A stretch of DNA of 64,000 bases, from positions 62,001-126,000 of the forward strand of contig NZ_AEWI01000012.1 of the NCBI RefSeq assembly GCF_000191885.1. Reading direction: 5' to 3'. Positions 43,005 to 51,706 of the stretch are shown one piece after another (position 1 is the stretch's first letter; the number at the start of each line of letters is the position of its first letter). Source of the stretch: Anaerophaga thermohalophila DSM 12881 (GTDB lineage: Bacteria; Bacteroidota; Bacteroidia; Bacteroidales; Marinilabiliaceae). The notes beneath the pieces were generated by a model. It made no database searches and was not told the origin of the DNA. It saw only the letters and a program-made list of their open reading frames with translations. Both the position numbers and the translations under genes were made by a program.

Positions 43005-43167
43005 TAATAAGCAAAGTCAATGCTCGTTTGTAGTGTCATATCAATTTCGGTCATTCTTGTTCTTGTCGTAGCAGGTGAGACCAGAAGTTCTACAGACACT
43101 TCACTTCGTATGACTTTGTCAATTATCCGGTTGCCAGTCACCGGTATTAACTGAAATTATAATTATG

Positions 43168-43200
43168 CCCCTAATTTGTTTTTGGTTAGGGGTTTTTTTA
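43168..43200 (+). terminator. Rho-independent terminator after rpmF
   Basis: CCCCTAA (43168-43174) and TTAGGGG (43186-43192) form a perfect 7-bp stem with an 11-nt loop, followed by a run of seven T. Confidence 0.85.
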
Positions 43201-43211
43201 TGGGCTGAGAC

Positions 43212-43306
43212 TTTCCATCTGTGCACAACTTTTTTAGTCAGGATGGAACCCGCATAAAGGAATTGATACATCTCCTTTTCAGGCAAATCTCAGCCATGTT
43301 TTTTCA
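43212..43306 (+). repeat. Dispersed repeat R1, copy j (degenerate)
   Basis: TTTAGTCAGGATGGAACCCG, then AATTGATACATCTCCTTTTC and CAGCCATG are recognisable against the R1 consensus, but many bases differ. The 88 bp from here to fabH show nothing else. Confidence 0.55.
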
Positions 43307-43394
43307 ACCCGTAAATGTTTTTCAGGCCCGAGCCATGTCACCCTGTCAGGGATGGCAGTGAGCCCGTTTTGGCCATCAAATACTGTCTTTAACG

Positions 43395-44399
43395 ATGGAA
43401 AAAGTGAACGCAGTGATTACTGCTGTCGGCGGATACGTTCCCGATTATGTTCTCACCAACGAGGAACTTAGTAAAATGGTTGATACGTCCGATGAATGGA
43501 TAACCACGCGTGTGGGCATCAAAGAACGGCGTATTCTCAAAGAAGAAGGAAAAGGTGCTTCCGATCTGGCTGTTAAGGCCGTAAATCAGGTGCTCGAAAA
43601 ATCGGGCACTTCACCCGATGAGGTGGATCTGCTGATATGTGCTACCGTTACGCCGGACCATGTTTTCCCGGCTACGGCCAATATTATTTCCGACAAGTGC
43701 GACATTCGTAACGCACACAGCTTCGACATCAATGCCGGTTGTTCCGGTTTTCTGTATGCCCTCGATGCAGCCTCCAGGTTTGTGGAGACAGGTAGTAAGA
43801 AAAAGGTGATAGTGGTTGGTGCCGAAAAAATGTCGTCTATTACCGATTATTCTGATCGAACGACCTGTGTATTATTTGGCGACGGCGCAGGAGCCGTATT
43901 GCTGGAACCTACTACCGAAAATGTGGGCGTGCTCGACAGCAAGCTTCAAAGCGATGGTTTCGGGCGTGTCTATCTTTATCAAAAGGCAGGCGGGTCTGTA
44001 AAACCGCCCTCACATGAAACCATCGACAATCGTGAACACTACATCTATCAGGATGGCCGTCATGTGTTTAAACATGCCGTATCTAAAATGGCTGATGTAG
44101 CTGTTGAAGTGATGGAACGCAATGGCATCACCCCCGAAACACTCACCTGGCTTGTTCCCCATCAGGCCAATATGCGCATTATTGAAGGAACGGCTCAGCG
44201 TATGGGCATAGAAAAAAGCCAGGTGATGATCAACATTCAACGTTACGGTAATACTACCTCTGCTACTCTTCCTCTTTGTTTGTGGGAATGGGAAAAACAG
44301 CTCAAAAAGGGAGATAACCTGGTGCTGGCTGCTTTTGGTGCCGGATTTACCTGGGGAGCAATGTATGTGAAGTGGGGATACGACGGCGATAAGAGATAA
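43395..44399 (+). CDS. fabH: Beta-ketoacyl-ACP synthase III
   Basis: A 334-residue condensing enzyme that starts fatty acid synthesis from acetyl-CoA (or branched primers) and malonyl-ACP. The catalytic triad is visible: Cys in [13 protein letters not shown] (near 115), His in [13 protein letters not shown] (near 255) and Asn in [10 protein letters not shown] (near 286). The N terminus [20 protein letters not shown] is typical. It follows the rpmF terminator at 200 bp; no promoter box of the standard form was found just before the ATG. Confidence 0.95.
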   Translation: MEKVNAVITAVGGYVPDYVLTNEELSKMVDTSDEWITTRVGIKERRILKEEGKGASDLAVKAVNQVLEKSGTSPDEVDLLICATVTPDHVFPATANIISDKCDIRNAHSFDINAGCSGFLYALDAASRFVETGSKKKVIVVGAEKMSSITDYSDRTTCVLFGDGAGAVLLEPTTENVGVLDSKLQSDGFGRVYLYQKAGGSVKPPSHETIDNREHYIYQDGRHVFKHAVSKMADVAVEVMERNGITPETLTWLVPHQANMRIIEGTAQRMGIEKSQVMINIQRYGNTTSATLPLCLWEWEKQLKKGDNLVLAAFGAGFTWGAMYVKWGYDGDKR

Positions 44400-44436
44400 G
44401 CCTTTTTTCAATTGTTCAACAAACGGATTTATTTAT

Positions 44437-44480
44437 ACCCGTCACCGGTTCGTAATTGAACTGATGACGGGTTATTTTTT
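44437..44480 (+). terminator. Rho-independent terminator after fabH
   Basis: ACCCGTCA (44437-44444) pairs with TGACGGGT (44465-44472), and inside it GGTTC pairs with GAAC. The stem is followed by TATTTTTTT. Confidence 0.8.
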
Positions 44481-44857
44481 TGAGAGAATTTATCGACAGA
44501 CACTGTTTATTAGGTAAAGTGTGCCATTAATAAAACGCACTCATAATAACAACTTTGCGTCTTTGCGTTTACTTTTTTAACCGAACTATCATTAAACAAT
44601 ATTCCGTTAAACTATCACAATACGCTGAAAACTAATTGTTTATGTCTAAAGAGGTTTATTTGTTAAAATGCAATATATCAATGTTTTACGAATCATCTTA
44701 TATCTAAAAATCTAACGATCTATTGATTGATCTATTGATTAAAAGGACTTGTTAAAAAAGGTCAAAATACAAAAAGATGAATCTGTCTTTAGGTTTTGGG
44801 ATTCGTTGTGTCTAAAAAAGCCGGATAAAATAACCGCTTTTGTCAGATTCTTTTTGT
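44481..44857. other. Intergenic region with repeats R4 and R5
   Basis: Contains R4 words (44530-44650: CACTCATAATAACAACTTTG, CTTTGCGTTTA, CCGTTAAACTAT) and an R5 fragment (44698-44724, TATCTAAAAATCTAACGATC). No gene or promoter is seen. The GT39 gene ends at 44858. Confidence 0.5.
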
Positions 44858-46498
44858 TCATTCTGCGTCACGCTCTATAATGAAGAAGTAACTTATCTTC
44901 CGGCTGTTGTTTCCCCCTTCAAGGTTGATATCAACCATTCCGGAATATTCAACCTGATAATGTCCTTTGAATATCTGTTGGTCCAAAATGTTTTCTTTAT
45001 TGGTCAGGATACCAAAGCGGTTTTCTTGCGGGAGCATCGCGGAGGATTTTTCCTCTTTGATCAGAGGAATTTTCTCTCCATACAGCCAAACTAATTCCGG
45101 TTGAATGTAATCGTAGCCATAAACATTGATACCCTCCTGTTTCACTTTCTCTTTCATTTCTTCAACCGGCTGCCGGCTACCTTCTTCAATGTAGTCCCGC
45201 GCTACGGGCAGACCAAAAACAAAAATGGAGGCATAAAGCATGATGGTAAGATAGAACACATTCCTGATGTTTTTTCGTAAAAGGTGGATGAAAATAAAGA
45301 TTCCCGGTAAAGGCAGAATAATGCATGAAGCCAGGAAGAAAAAATCAGGGATGACGACATGCTCCTTGAAGAATATATAAACACCTGAAGGGATCGCAAT
45401 ACTCAATAAGGATATCAGGCCAAAGTTGAAATAGACTGGCCATTTCTCCCATTTCGATGTAAGGTTTTTGAATTTCCTGAACAGGTATTCCATATAAAAA
45501 CCAGTATTGATCGACAGGGGAATCAAAACAGGCATCAAATAACGGGATTTCTTTTCGGGAATAATGGAGAGCAACACCACCGCGAAAAGTGTCCACAACA
45601 AACTAAAACGATAGGCCTTAAGATTCACCACCCGTTTCTTCAGATAAGGGTACAGTAAACTAATGAGGGCAGGAATGGTCCACAATCCGCTTTGGGCAAA
45701 AAAACTCCAGTAATAGTAGAACGGTCGCACATTGTAACTCGACCAGTTCCCCACTTCTTCCCGGGCAATAGACAAGAATGATTGCGGATCGGCAACCCTG
45801 ATGTAGATGTACCACCATCCGCCAACAACAACGGCCAAAAGCAGTACAAGCACAAGCGGTAAGGCCTTTGTTTTAAGCCCCCGGAATCTGTAAGTAAAAC
45901 CATAAGCCAGCAAAAACGGCAGGAACAGGGCATACAATGAAATCGGCCCCTTGCTCATAAACGAGAAACCGATAAAAATGCCCGAAACCACAGCATGTTT
46001 CCATGGCGAACCTTCATCCCTGAATAGTCTGATCAGCGACAAAATCCCCACCAGCATAAATCCATGGGTGAAAATATCCCAGGGCGCTTCAAAAATGATC
46101 CCGATGACATAAAATGAAGTCACGACAATGATCCCGTTAATCAGGCTATGCGATTTATCTTTTAAAATCGTTTTGGAAAGAAAATAGACAAACACGCCCG
46201 TCAACATCACCAATAAAACACCCGGCAGGCGCATGGCCGCAATGCTGTTTACCCCGAAAATCATGGCAGAGATGGCCGAAAGCCAGGTGGGGAGAGGGGG
46301 TTTTTCGTAACGGGCTTCCCCGTTCATCGTGGTCAACAACCAGTTTCCGTCGGTGATCATCTCTCTGGCCGTAACGAAATCCCGGGCTTCCATGATGGAA
46401 ACCGGTAGCACATCCAAATGGGGGATGAGCATCACGGCAATGAATAAGCAAATCCCCAAAACGGGGCGTTTTTCAAAGCTCTTGATCAGTAGTTGCAT
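44858..46498 (-). CDS. GT39/ArnT-like polyprenyl-phosphate glycosyltransferase
   Basis: A 546-residue integral membrane enzyme with about eleven to twelve helices. The first periplasmic loop carries the family features SIMEARDFVTAREMITDGNW and GEARYEKPPLPTWLSAIS, with acidic residues that bind the lipid-sugar donor. It belongs to the PMT/ArnT clan, which moves a sugar from a polyprenyl carrier to lipid A, protein or another glycan. It ends the operon GT2 - LAB_N - GT39, a set found together in many Bacteroidota. Which sugar is moved is not known. Confidence 0.87.
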   Translation of the reverse strand: MQLLIKSFEKRPVLGICLFIAVMLIPHLDVLPVSIMEARDFVTAREMITDGNWLLTTMNGEARYEKPPLPTWLSAISAMIFGVNSIAAMRLPGVLLVMLTGVFVYFLSKTILKDKSHSLINGIIVVTSFYVIGIIFEAPWDIFTHGFMLVGILSLIRLFRDEGSPWKHAVVSGIFIGFSFMSKGPISLYALFLPFLLAYGFTYRFRGLKTKALPLVLVLLLAVVVGGWWYIYIRVADPQSFLSIAREEVGNWSSYNVRPFYYYWSFFAQSGLWTIPALISLLYPYLKKRVVNLKAYRFSLLWTLFAVVLLSIIPEKKSRYLMPVLIPLSINTGFYMEYLFRKFKNLTSKWEKWPVYFNFGLISLLSIAIPSGVYIFFKEHVVIPDFFFLASCIILPLPGIFIFIHLLRKNIRNVFYLTIMLYASIFVFGLPVARDYIEEGSRQPVEEMKEKVKQEGINVYGYDYIQPELVWLYGEKIPLIKEEKSSAMLPQENRFGILTNKENILDQQIFKGHYQVEYSGMVDINLEGGNNSRKISYFFIIERDAE

Positions 46499-46539
46499 AT
46501 CTTTTGGGTTGAAATTTGCAGATTGTTTTCCCGCCGGCT

Positions 46540-47196
46540 CTATTCATCCGTGGGGGCTTCGCGGTCCCGGACTCTTTGCGTATAATAAAGGATAAGATTC
46601 CGGCTGTAAATCAACGTACCAAATATTTGTCCCAGTATAATCACCGGGTCACGACGCACAATGGCATAACCAATAATGATGAGGGATCCCGTGATGCTGA
46701 TGACCCAAAACATGGGCGGAAGTAGCGATTCGTGATGTCTTTCCGAATAGATCAATTGGTAGATAAACCTGAAGGTGAAGATGAATTGACCAATGGCCCC
46801 TACCGTGTATAGCTGAGCCGTAATCAGGGGGTTGTGCATCATATCCCGGATGTTGTATTCGGTGGGGGTGATAAACAGAAACAGGATCGCCAGTACCGGA
46901 GCTGATAATGCCAAAACATGGAGCCACCACGGGAATGACTGCCAGACATTTTTAAGCTGCAAATTGCGCAGATAAATGTAAAATGAGACAAACTGTCCGC
47001 CCACAATAACCAGATCTTTACGGAGAATGCCGTAAATCAATAGCAGAATGGATGCTACCAGGCTCAGTTGCCAGAACAGATCAGGGGAAACAACTTTTTT
47101 GGCCTTTTCCGACAAAAACCATTGCACCAGAAGCCGGGCGGAAAACAACCCCTGGGCAAAAAATCCCAGCCCGAATATAAATGAGTCGTCTAACAT
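46540..47196 (-). CDS. Lipid-A-disaccharide synthase N-terminal-like (LAB_N) membrane protein
   Basis: A 218-residue protein with about six helices in two LAB_N repeats: FGLGFFAQGLFSARLLVQWF through LVIVGGQFVSFYIYLRNLQ, and YTVGAIGQFIFTFRFIYQLI through ILGQIFGTLIYSRNLIL. The LAB_N domain is named after its fusion to lipid A synthase in some proteobacteria; standalone copies next to ArnC-like GT2 genes are probably flippase or accessory subunits (inferred). It overlaps the GT2 gene by 7 bp, pointing to coupled translation. Confidence 0.87.
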   Translation of the reverse strand: MLDDSFIFGLGFFAQGLFSARLLVQWFLSEKAKKVVSPDLFWQLSLVASILLLIYGILRKDLVIVGGQFVSFYIYLRNLQLKNVWQSFPWWLHVLALSAPVLAILFLFITPTEYNIRDMMHNPLITAQLYTVGAIGQFIFTFRFIYQLIYSERHHESLLPPMFWVISITGSLIIIGYAIVRRDPVIILGQIFGTLIYSRNLILYYTQRVRDREAPTDE

Positions 47197-47924
47197 GACC
47201 GATCGCTGCTTTCACTGATTTCGTACCTGATGTATCTTTTTCGCATCCAGACAAAAGCCAGCGTATCCATAAAGGGACCGATCAAACGGTTCCACAGGTG
47301 ATACTTGGCCGTCCCTTCAATTCGCGGAAAGTGTTGAACGGGAATTTGTTTGACTGTGCCTCCCTGTAACTGAATAAGAGCAGGAATGAAACGGTGCATG
47401 CCGTTGAAAAAGGGAATTGTCCGGGCCGCTTTCGTCTCCATGATTTTCAGGGGACAACAGGTGTCTTCGATCCCGTCATTGATCATAAACCGCCGAAACC
47501 CGTTAGCAATTTTTGAAGAGATCTTCTTCACAAAGGTATCCGAACGATTTTGCCGGATGCCGTTGATCATGGTATATTGTTCCATGAAATCGAAAAAGAT
47601 AAGAAAATCCTGAGGAGAGGTCTGTAAATCCGAATCAATATATCCCGTATAAGGGGTGTCAACACAATCAATCCCGGCTTTCAGGGCGGTGCTGAGACCC
47701 GAATTCTTTTTCAGAGAGATGTAACTGAAGGCAGAAGGGTCCTCTTGCACGAACCGCTTTATAAGATTAAGGCTGCTGTCGCTTGATTTGTCATCAACAA
47801 AAAGAAACCGGATGGGGACCGGACTCGATTTTAACAGTTTGTCGGCCTCGGTTTTCACCCGGGGCAGGCTCTCCTCCTCGTTAAATACAGGAACAATTAT
47901 GGTAACAGCATTATTGGAATTCAT
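47190..47924 (-). CDS. Glycosyltransferase family 2 (ArnC/DPM-like)
   Basis: A 244-residue GT-A enzyme without the two C-terminal helices of ArnC. Motifs: VTIIVPVFNEEESLPRV, FLFVDDKSSDSSLNLIKRF, LKAGIDCVDTPYTGYIDSDL with the DXD metal site, and a QIPVQHFPRIEGTAKYHLW acceptor block. It probably loads a sugar on a polyprenyl phosphate that the GT39 enzyme in the same operon then uses. It is the first gene; the leader beyond 47924 shows no standard promoter box. Confidence 0.88.
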   Translation of the reverse strand: MNSNNAVTIIVPVFNEEESLPRVKTEADKLLKSSPVPIRFLFVDDKSSDSSLNLIKRFVQEDPSAFSYISLKKNSGLSTALKAGIDCVDTPYTGYIDSDLQTSPQDFLIFFDFMEQYTMINGIRQNRSDTFVKKISSKIANGFRRFMINDGIEDTCCPLKIMETKAARTIPFFNGMHRFIPALIQLQGGTVKQIPVQHFPRIEGTAKYHLWNRLIGPFMDTLAFVWMRKRYIRYEISESSDRSC

Positions 47925-48327
47925 CGGTTGTAGGTATAAAATGATCGATTTTTTTCGCTTTAAAATGCCCGCCGTTCCATTTAAATATCGCTCTCTTCCA
48001 CATGCCGGTGAGATTGTATTTAAATCCGGGCGGATATTTTCTTAAAGGACACAAATTTAAAAAAAAAATTATATTGGGTATGCAAGGTGTCCCCACCTGT
48101 AAATTTCTGTCTGTCTTTCCTGATATTCGTCACCCACCATGTCTTGCCATACTTCCCGTAATATGTGTGAGATGAACGTTGATCGTAATTGGTCCGATCG
48201 GTTCCGTCGTTTGCCTGTTATCAAGAATTTGGGTATTATTTTTCAACTGGTTTTATTGAGGATGCTTGTATTTAGCCGAAAGTTGGATAGTGTAATAAAA
48301 AATTTATGAATAGATCCGGGTTAAATC
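47925..48327. other. Intergenic region, nothing recognised
   Basis: A/T-rich 400 bp between the GT2 start and the restriction remnant. I see no repeat family, promoter box, terminator or convincing reading frame here. Confidence 0.4.
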
Positions 48328-48616
48328 CTGGTTTTGCTAAAACTGCCGTTTGCCAACGACAGCAACTGTCTCGATCGCCGGTTCTATACCGAACTGTTCC
48401 ACATCATCGGTCTGATCGAAACCAGACAGGACAGCAAAAAATTATTGAACGTAACTCTCCTCGACAACGGAATCCCTGGAGCTCATTCAAAATACCATAG
48501 CCCGGATTGACAGTTTCGACAAAATCGACCGGCTGGAAAACCCCGACCGTTTTTCCATCATCTTGCCACCGGAAACCTTGTGCTATAAACATGCGACCGC
48601 CTTCGGGGTCGGATAA
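48328..48616 (+). pseudogene. Type IIG (Eco57I-like) restriction-modification enzyme fragment, frameshifted
   Basis: In frame 1 the sequence reads LLKLPFANDSNCLDRRFYTE then LFHIIGLIETRQDSKKLLNV, a block I recognise from the region before the methylase core of large DUF7149/Eco57I-like enzymes. After about 48465 the match continues in frame 2: ESLELIQNTIARIDSFDKID, then RLENPDRF, to a TAA at 48614. A +1 shift therefore separates the two halves. Everything else of the roughly 1000-residue gene, including the NPPY methylase motif, is missing. The identification rests on memory of family sequences; a search would settle it. Confidence 0.55.
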
Positions 48617-48626
48617 AATGTGTATA

Positions 48627-48659
48627 TTTGTTTTTCAAAACGAACGATATATAAATTTG
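48627..48659 (+). promoter_or_regulatory. Complete -33/-7 promoter of the polysaccharide deacetylase
   Basis: TTTG (48627-48630), a 21-bp spacer and TAAATTTG (48652-48659) form a full Bacteroidota promoter, 12 bp before the ATG. TTTGTTTTTCAAAA occurs twice, once at each box (from 48627 and from 48656). Confidence 0.7.
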
Positions 48660-48671
48660 TTTTTCAAAATC

Positions 48672-49472
48672 ATGAATGCATTGTATCAAAAATTAGCGGG
48701 GATACTGACAACGGTTTTATTCCTTTCGGCCCCATTGTCGGCTCAAACTGAAGAAAAGCCGTGGAACGGCCATGAATGCGCCGTTGTACTTACTTACGAT
48801 GACGGGTTAAATGTGCATCTCGATAATGTGGTGCCGGCCCTTGAGGCTTCAGGATTTCGGGGTACCTTTTATTTACCTGGAAATGCCGTGACTTTGCCCG
48901 GGCGAGTGGATGAATGGCGCAGGGTGGCTCACAATGGTCACGAGCTGGGCAATCACACATTGTTTCATCCATGTTCAGGTAGTGCTCCCGGTCGGGAATG
49001 GGTTCAGCCCGAACAGGATTTGGATACGTATACTTTTAACCGCCTGATGGAGGAGATTCGTCTGGGCAATGTTTTGTTGAATGCCATTGATGGAAAAGAG
49101 CAGCGCACGTTTGCCTATTCTTGTGGTGACAAAATGGTGGCCGATTCCTCATTTGTAGAGGCCATTTCCGGGTGGTTTGTTGCAGCTCGTGATGTGCTTT
49201 ACCGCATTGAGCAGCCGGGTGAGATCAACCGGATGGAAGTGGGTGCTTTGGCTGTTGACGGGGAATCGTCCGGTGAACTCATTGCCCAAGTGGAGAAAGC
49301 CCGGGAGGAGGCCGGTTTACTGGTCTTTTTGTTCCACGGAGTAGGGGGAGAGCACGGCATAAACGTTTCACTTGAGGCCCATAATGAGCTGGTCGATTAT
49401 CTGGCACAACACAAAGATGAGATTTGGGTGGCGCCCATGGTTGAAGTGGCTGAGTCCATGAAGGGGGATTAG
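48672..49472 (+). CDS. Secreted polysaccharide deacetylase (NodB family)
   Basis: A 266-residue exported protein. Residues 1-23 are a signal peptide (GILTTVLFLSAPLSAQ). The NodB domain begins with AVVLTYDDGLNVHLDNV (motif 1, first Asp catalytic base, second Asp metal) and HELGNHTLFHPC (motif 2, two metal His). FAYSCGDK and VFLFHGVGGE correspond to later motifs, the last His in LFHGV. It should remove acetyl groups from a cell-wall or extracellular glycan. An in-frame extension to 48507 is rejected because it lies within the restriction remnant and before the promoter. Confidence 0.88.
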   Translation: MNALYQKLAGILTTVLFLSAPLSAQTEEKPWNGHECAVVLTYDDGLNVHLDNVVPALEASGFRGTFYLPGNAVTLPGRVDEWRRVAHNGHELGNHTLFHPCSGSAPGREWVQPEQDLDTYTFNRLMEEIRLGNVLLNAIDGKEQRTFAYSCGDKMVADSSFVEAISGWFVAARDVLYRIEQPGEINRMEVGALAVDGESSGELIAQVEKAREEAGLLVFLFHGVGGEHGINVSLEAHNELVDYLAQHKDEIWVAPMVEVAESMKGD

Positions 49473-49593
49473 TGGTCATGGCAACCTGTCTTTTGCAGGA
49501 AACATTTATTGACAAGCAGAGAAGAAATCCTCCAACTCTGCTGCTTTGATCTGCGAAGAAATTCGAGTTAGCCTGGTTAACCCCGGGTAATAA

Positions 49594-50052
49594 TCAATAA
49601 AACTGTTCCTTAAAGAACCACCGTTCAATCATTGAAAAGCCGATTTTGATGGTATGATATTGTTCCCTGATGAGGCCGTTACTGTTGGTTCCTTTTAGCG
49701 AATACTGATATGACAGGTGCAGCACATTACCCGTTGCGCTGAAAGGAATTGAGAGGCCGGCCGTTATTCCTTTTTCGCCTATTCTATGCTCATTTATACT
49801 CAGGTAACCATCGGTCCAGAAAATACCGGCCCGCCATTTCATCTGGTTGATATGCCGGAATTTGTTTTTTGGATAAGAGTAAGCAATCCCTGCCTGTAAA
49901 GAGAGCGCATCCGAAAAGGTTCCTTTCAGCGTTGAATTATCATTGAGTGCAGACCATTGCGAGAGAGACAGATCGGCAGCGACAGTCCATCCGCTGTTCC
50001 ATTCTTTTCCCAGCCATCGAAAAACGATTGATGATACCTTTCGCCTGTACAT
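49594..50052 (-). pseudogene. Outer membrane beta-barrel protein, C-terminal fragment
   Basis: The 152-residue frame has no signal peptide and starts in the middle of a barrel (WTVAADLSLSQWSALNDNST). The end is a known Bacteroidota pattern: GITAGLSIPFSATGNVLHLS, YQYSLKGTNSNGLIREQYHT, and IKIGFSMIERWFFK, which normally closes proteins of about 400 residues. So about the first two thirds are gone. The ATG at 50052 may be fortuitous. R1k lies 107 bp upstream and the missing 5' end may have been lost in a deletion at or near that repeat. Confidence 0.6.
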
Positions 50053-50530
50053 TAATAATTATTGTGTCTGCCCGGAGGCAGATAACCCGCCGGCATCCGG
50101 CTTCTGTTTGTTGAGATTGGAGGCGAATTTAATACAGCGGCAGGAGGCGAAATACTTTTTTCATCTGTATAAAATTTATTTATTAAGGTTGGATGGAACT
50201 CGCATGCAAGAACTTATACATGTTCTTTTGTGACAAACCTTACCATGCTCGTTTCAACCATCGGGCTTCAAAACACTGCAAGCCGGCTGTTTATCTGAAC
50301 GAACAGCATATTACCTATAACATTGATATAAAGCTGACGTTTGTAAGCAGAAGCGATGAGTTGATTGAAAAAAAATGCATTTGGGCATCAGGGGCGTTTT
50401 ATTTGCCCTTTTAACAGATTTAATTCAATGCAATGGCAAAAAATGGAGTAAATATGAGAATTGCCGGATTTTTTTGTTTTTATTACTGTCAGCTGTCTTC
50501 TTTTTTAACGGATGAGGAAGAGAATGAAAA
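50053..50530. other. Intergenic region with R1k and coding debris
   Basis: Apart from R1k (50159-50258), bases 50281-50414 hold an open stretch reading KPAVYLNEQHITYNIDIKLT and ending in ASGAFYLPF before a stop; it looks protein-like but has no start and may be the tail of a lost gene. At 50454-50534 a 26-codon frame overlaps the next ATG as ATGA. Confidence 0.4.
50159..50258 (+). repeat. Dispersed repeat R1, copy k (complete)
   Basis: TTCATCTGTATAAAATTTAT, GGATGGAACTCGCATGCAAG, AACTTATACATGTTCTTTTG, then ACCATGCTCGTTTCAACC. All hairpin arms are present. Confidence 0.85.
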
Positions 50531-51706
50531 ATGATTAGAATGGCAAGAAATCACACCAATGCAAAAGATGCTCTGAAGGTCATTGGCAGGCAGTTTAAAA
50601 GAATGGGTTGGTGGCATATCACCCTGTGGATAGGCTATTCGTTTCTATTCTTTTACGGGCCTGCGCTTTTCTTTGATACAAAAACGGCCGTTTTTCTGAC
50701 GCTGCGTACACTCGGGATCAATGCGCTGATCTTTTATGTCAATACCCTTATCCTGCTGCCTCTTTTGATTGGGCGCAACCATTTTAAAACGTATGTTCTG
50801 TCGCTGGTTTTTCTTTTGGCAGGCATTTCTTTTCTTTGGCATATTACCGACCCGGTCGGGCCCGAAACATGGGAAAAGATAAAAGAGAGAAGGGAAATGG
50901 TTCATCCTGAATCCCCTCCTGAAAACGGGTCTGAAAGAGAGATTCTGAGGTTGGATAGAAACCCTGCACCTTCCCCAGGGCCTCCCCGTCCGGATAATAA
51001 TTCCCCGGGGCCGCATCTGTTTTTCGGTTTTGTTCAGATGCTGGGAATTCTTTTCCTCAGCACATTATTCTGGATGGTTCTTGAATCAAGGCGAAAAGAA
51101 AAAGAACAACTTTCACTGACCAATCAAAACCTCGAGACAGAAATGAAGTTTCTTAAATCGCAGATGAATCCGCATTTTCTGTTTAATGCCCTCAATAATA
51201 TTTATTCACTGTCGCAACAGGGCAGTGCCAAAACGCCAAAACTGCTGCTGAAGCTTTCATCGATGTTGCGGTTTATCGTGTACGAAACCGATGAAAAGAA
51301 AATTCCCATAGGACGTGAAATAGATTACATTCTTGATTTTATAGAATTCCAAAAAATTAAACTGGAGGAGAAACCAAATCTGGAAATCGACTTTAACCAG
51401 ATAGACCGGGAGATACGGATTGAGCCAATGCTCATCTTCCCGTTTTTTGAAAATGCATTTAAACATGGCAATATAGGCGACACAAAAAACGGGTGGATCA
51501 AAGCCTTTTTGAAGGCTAAAGACGGGCATATTGTGTTTTTCATCGCCAACAGTAAACCGGCCGGGCATGTGTCCAAAGACAAGTCGAAAGGGATTGGTAT
51601 AGAAAATGTAAAAAAACGATTGTCCTTTCTCTATAAAGACCGTTATCGTTTGAATATTGTTGACAAACTGGATTTTTTTGAAGTACAAATGGAAATAGAA
51701 ACATGA
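50531..51706 (+). CDS. LytS-type sensor histidine kinase
   Basis: A 391-residue kinase with four membrane helices (about 20-45, 50-75, 85-105 and 165-185); a Pro-rich loop (about 125-165) lies between the third and fourth. The cytoplasmic part begins with a coiled linker and the box EMKFLKSQMNPHFLFNALNN with His in NPHF, then PMLIFPFFENAFKHGN and GIGIENVKKRLSFLY, the ATP-binding features. It overlaps its regulator by 4 bp (ATGA, 51703-51706). The signal is unknown. Confidence 0.9.
   Translation: MIRMARNHTNAKDALKVIGRQFKRMGWWHITLWIGYSFLFFYGPALFFDTKTAVFLTLRTLGINALIFYVNTLILLPLLIGRNHFKTYVLSLVFLLAGISFLWHITDPVGPETWEKIKERREMVHPESPPENGSEREILRLDRNPAPSPGPPRPDNNSPGPHLFFGFVQMLGILFLSTLFWMVLESRRKEKEQLSLTNQNLETEMKFLKSQMNPHFLFNALNNIYSLSQQGSAKTPKLLLKLSSMLRFIVYETDEKKIPIGREIDYILDFIEFQKIKLEEKPNLEIDFNQIDREIRIEPMLIFPFFENAFKHGNIGDTKNGWIKAFLKAKDGHIVFFIANSKPAGHVSKDKSKGIGIENVKKRLSFLYKDRYRLNIVDKLDFFEVQMEIET

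Noticed and set aside
43005-43394. Missing plsX between rpmF and fabH as a deletion
   Set aside because: The DUF177-rpmF-fabH order without plsX is common in Bacteroidales.
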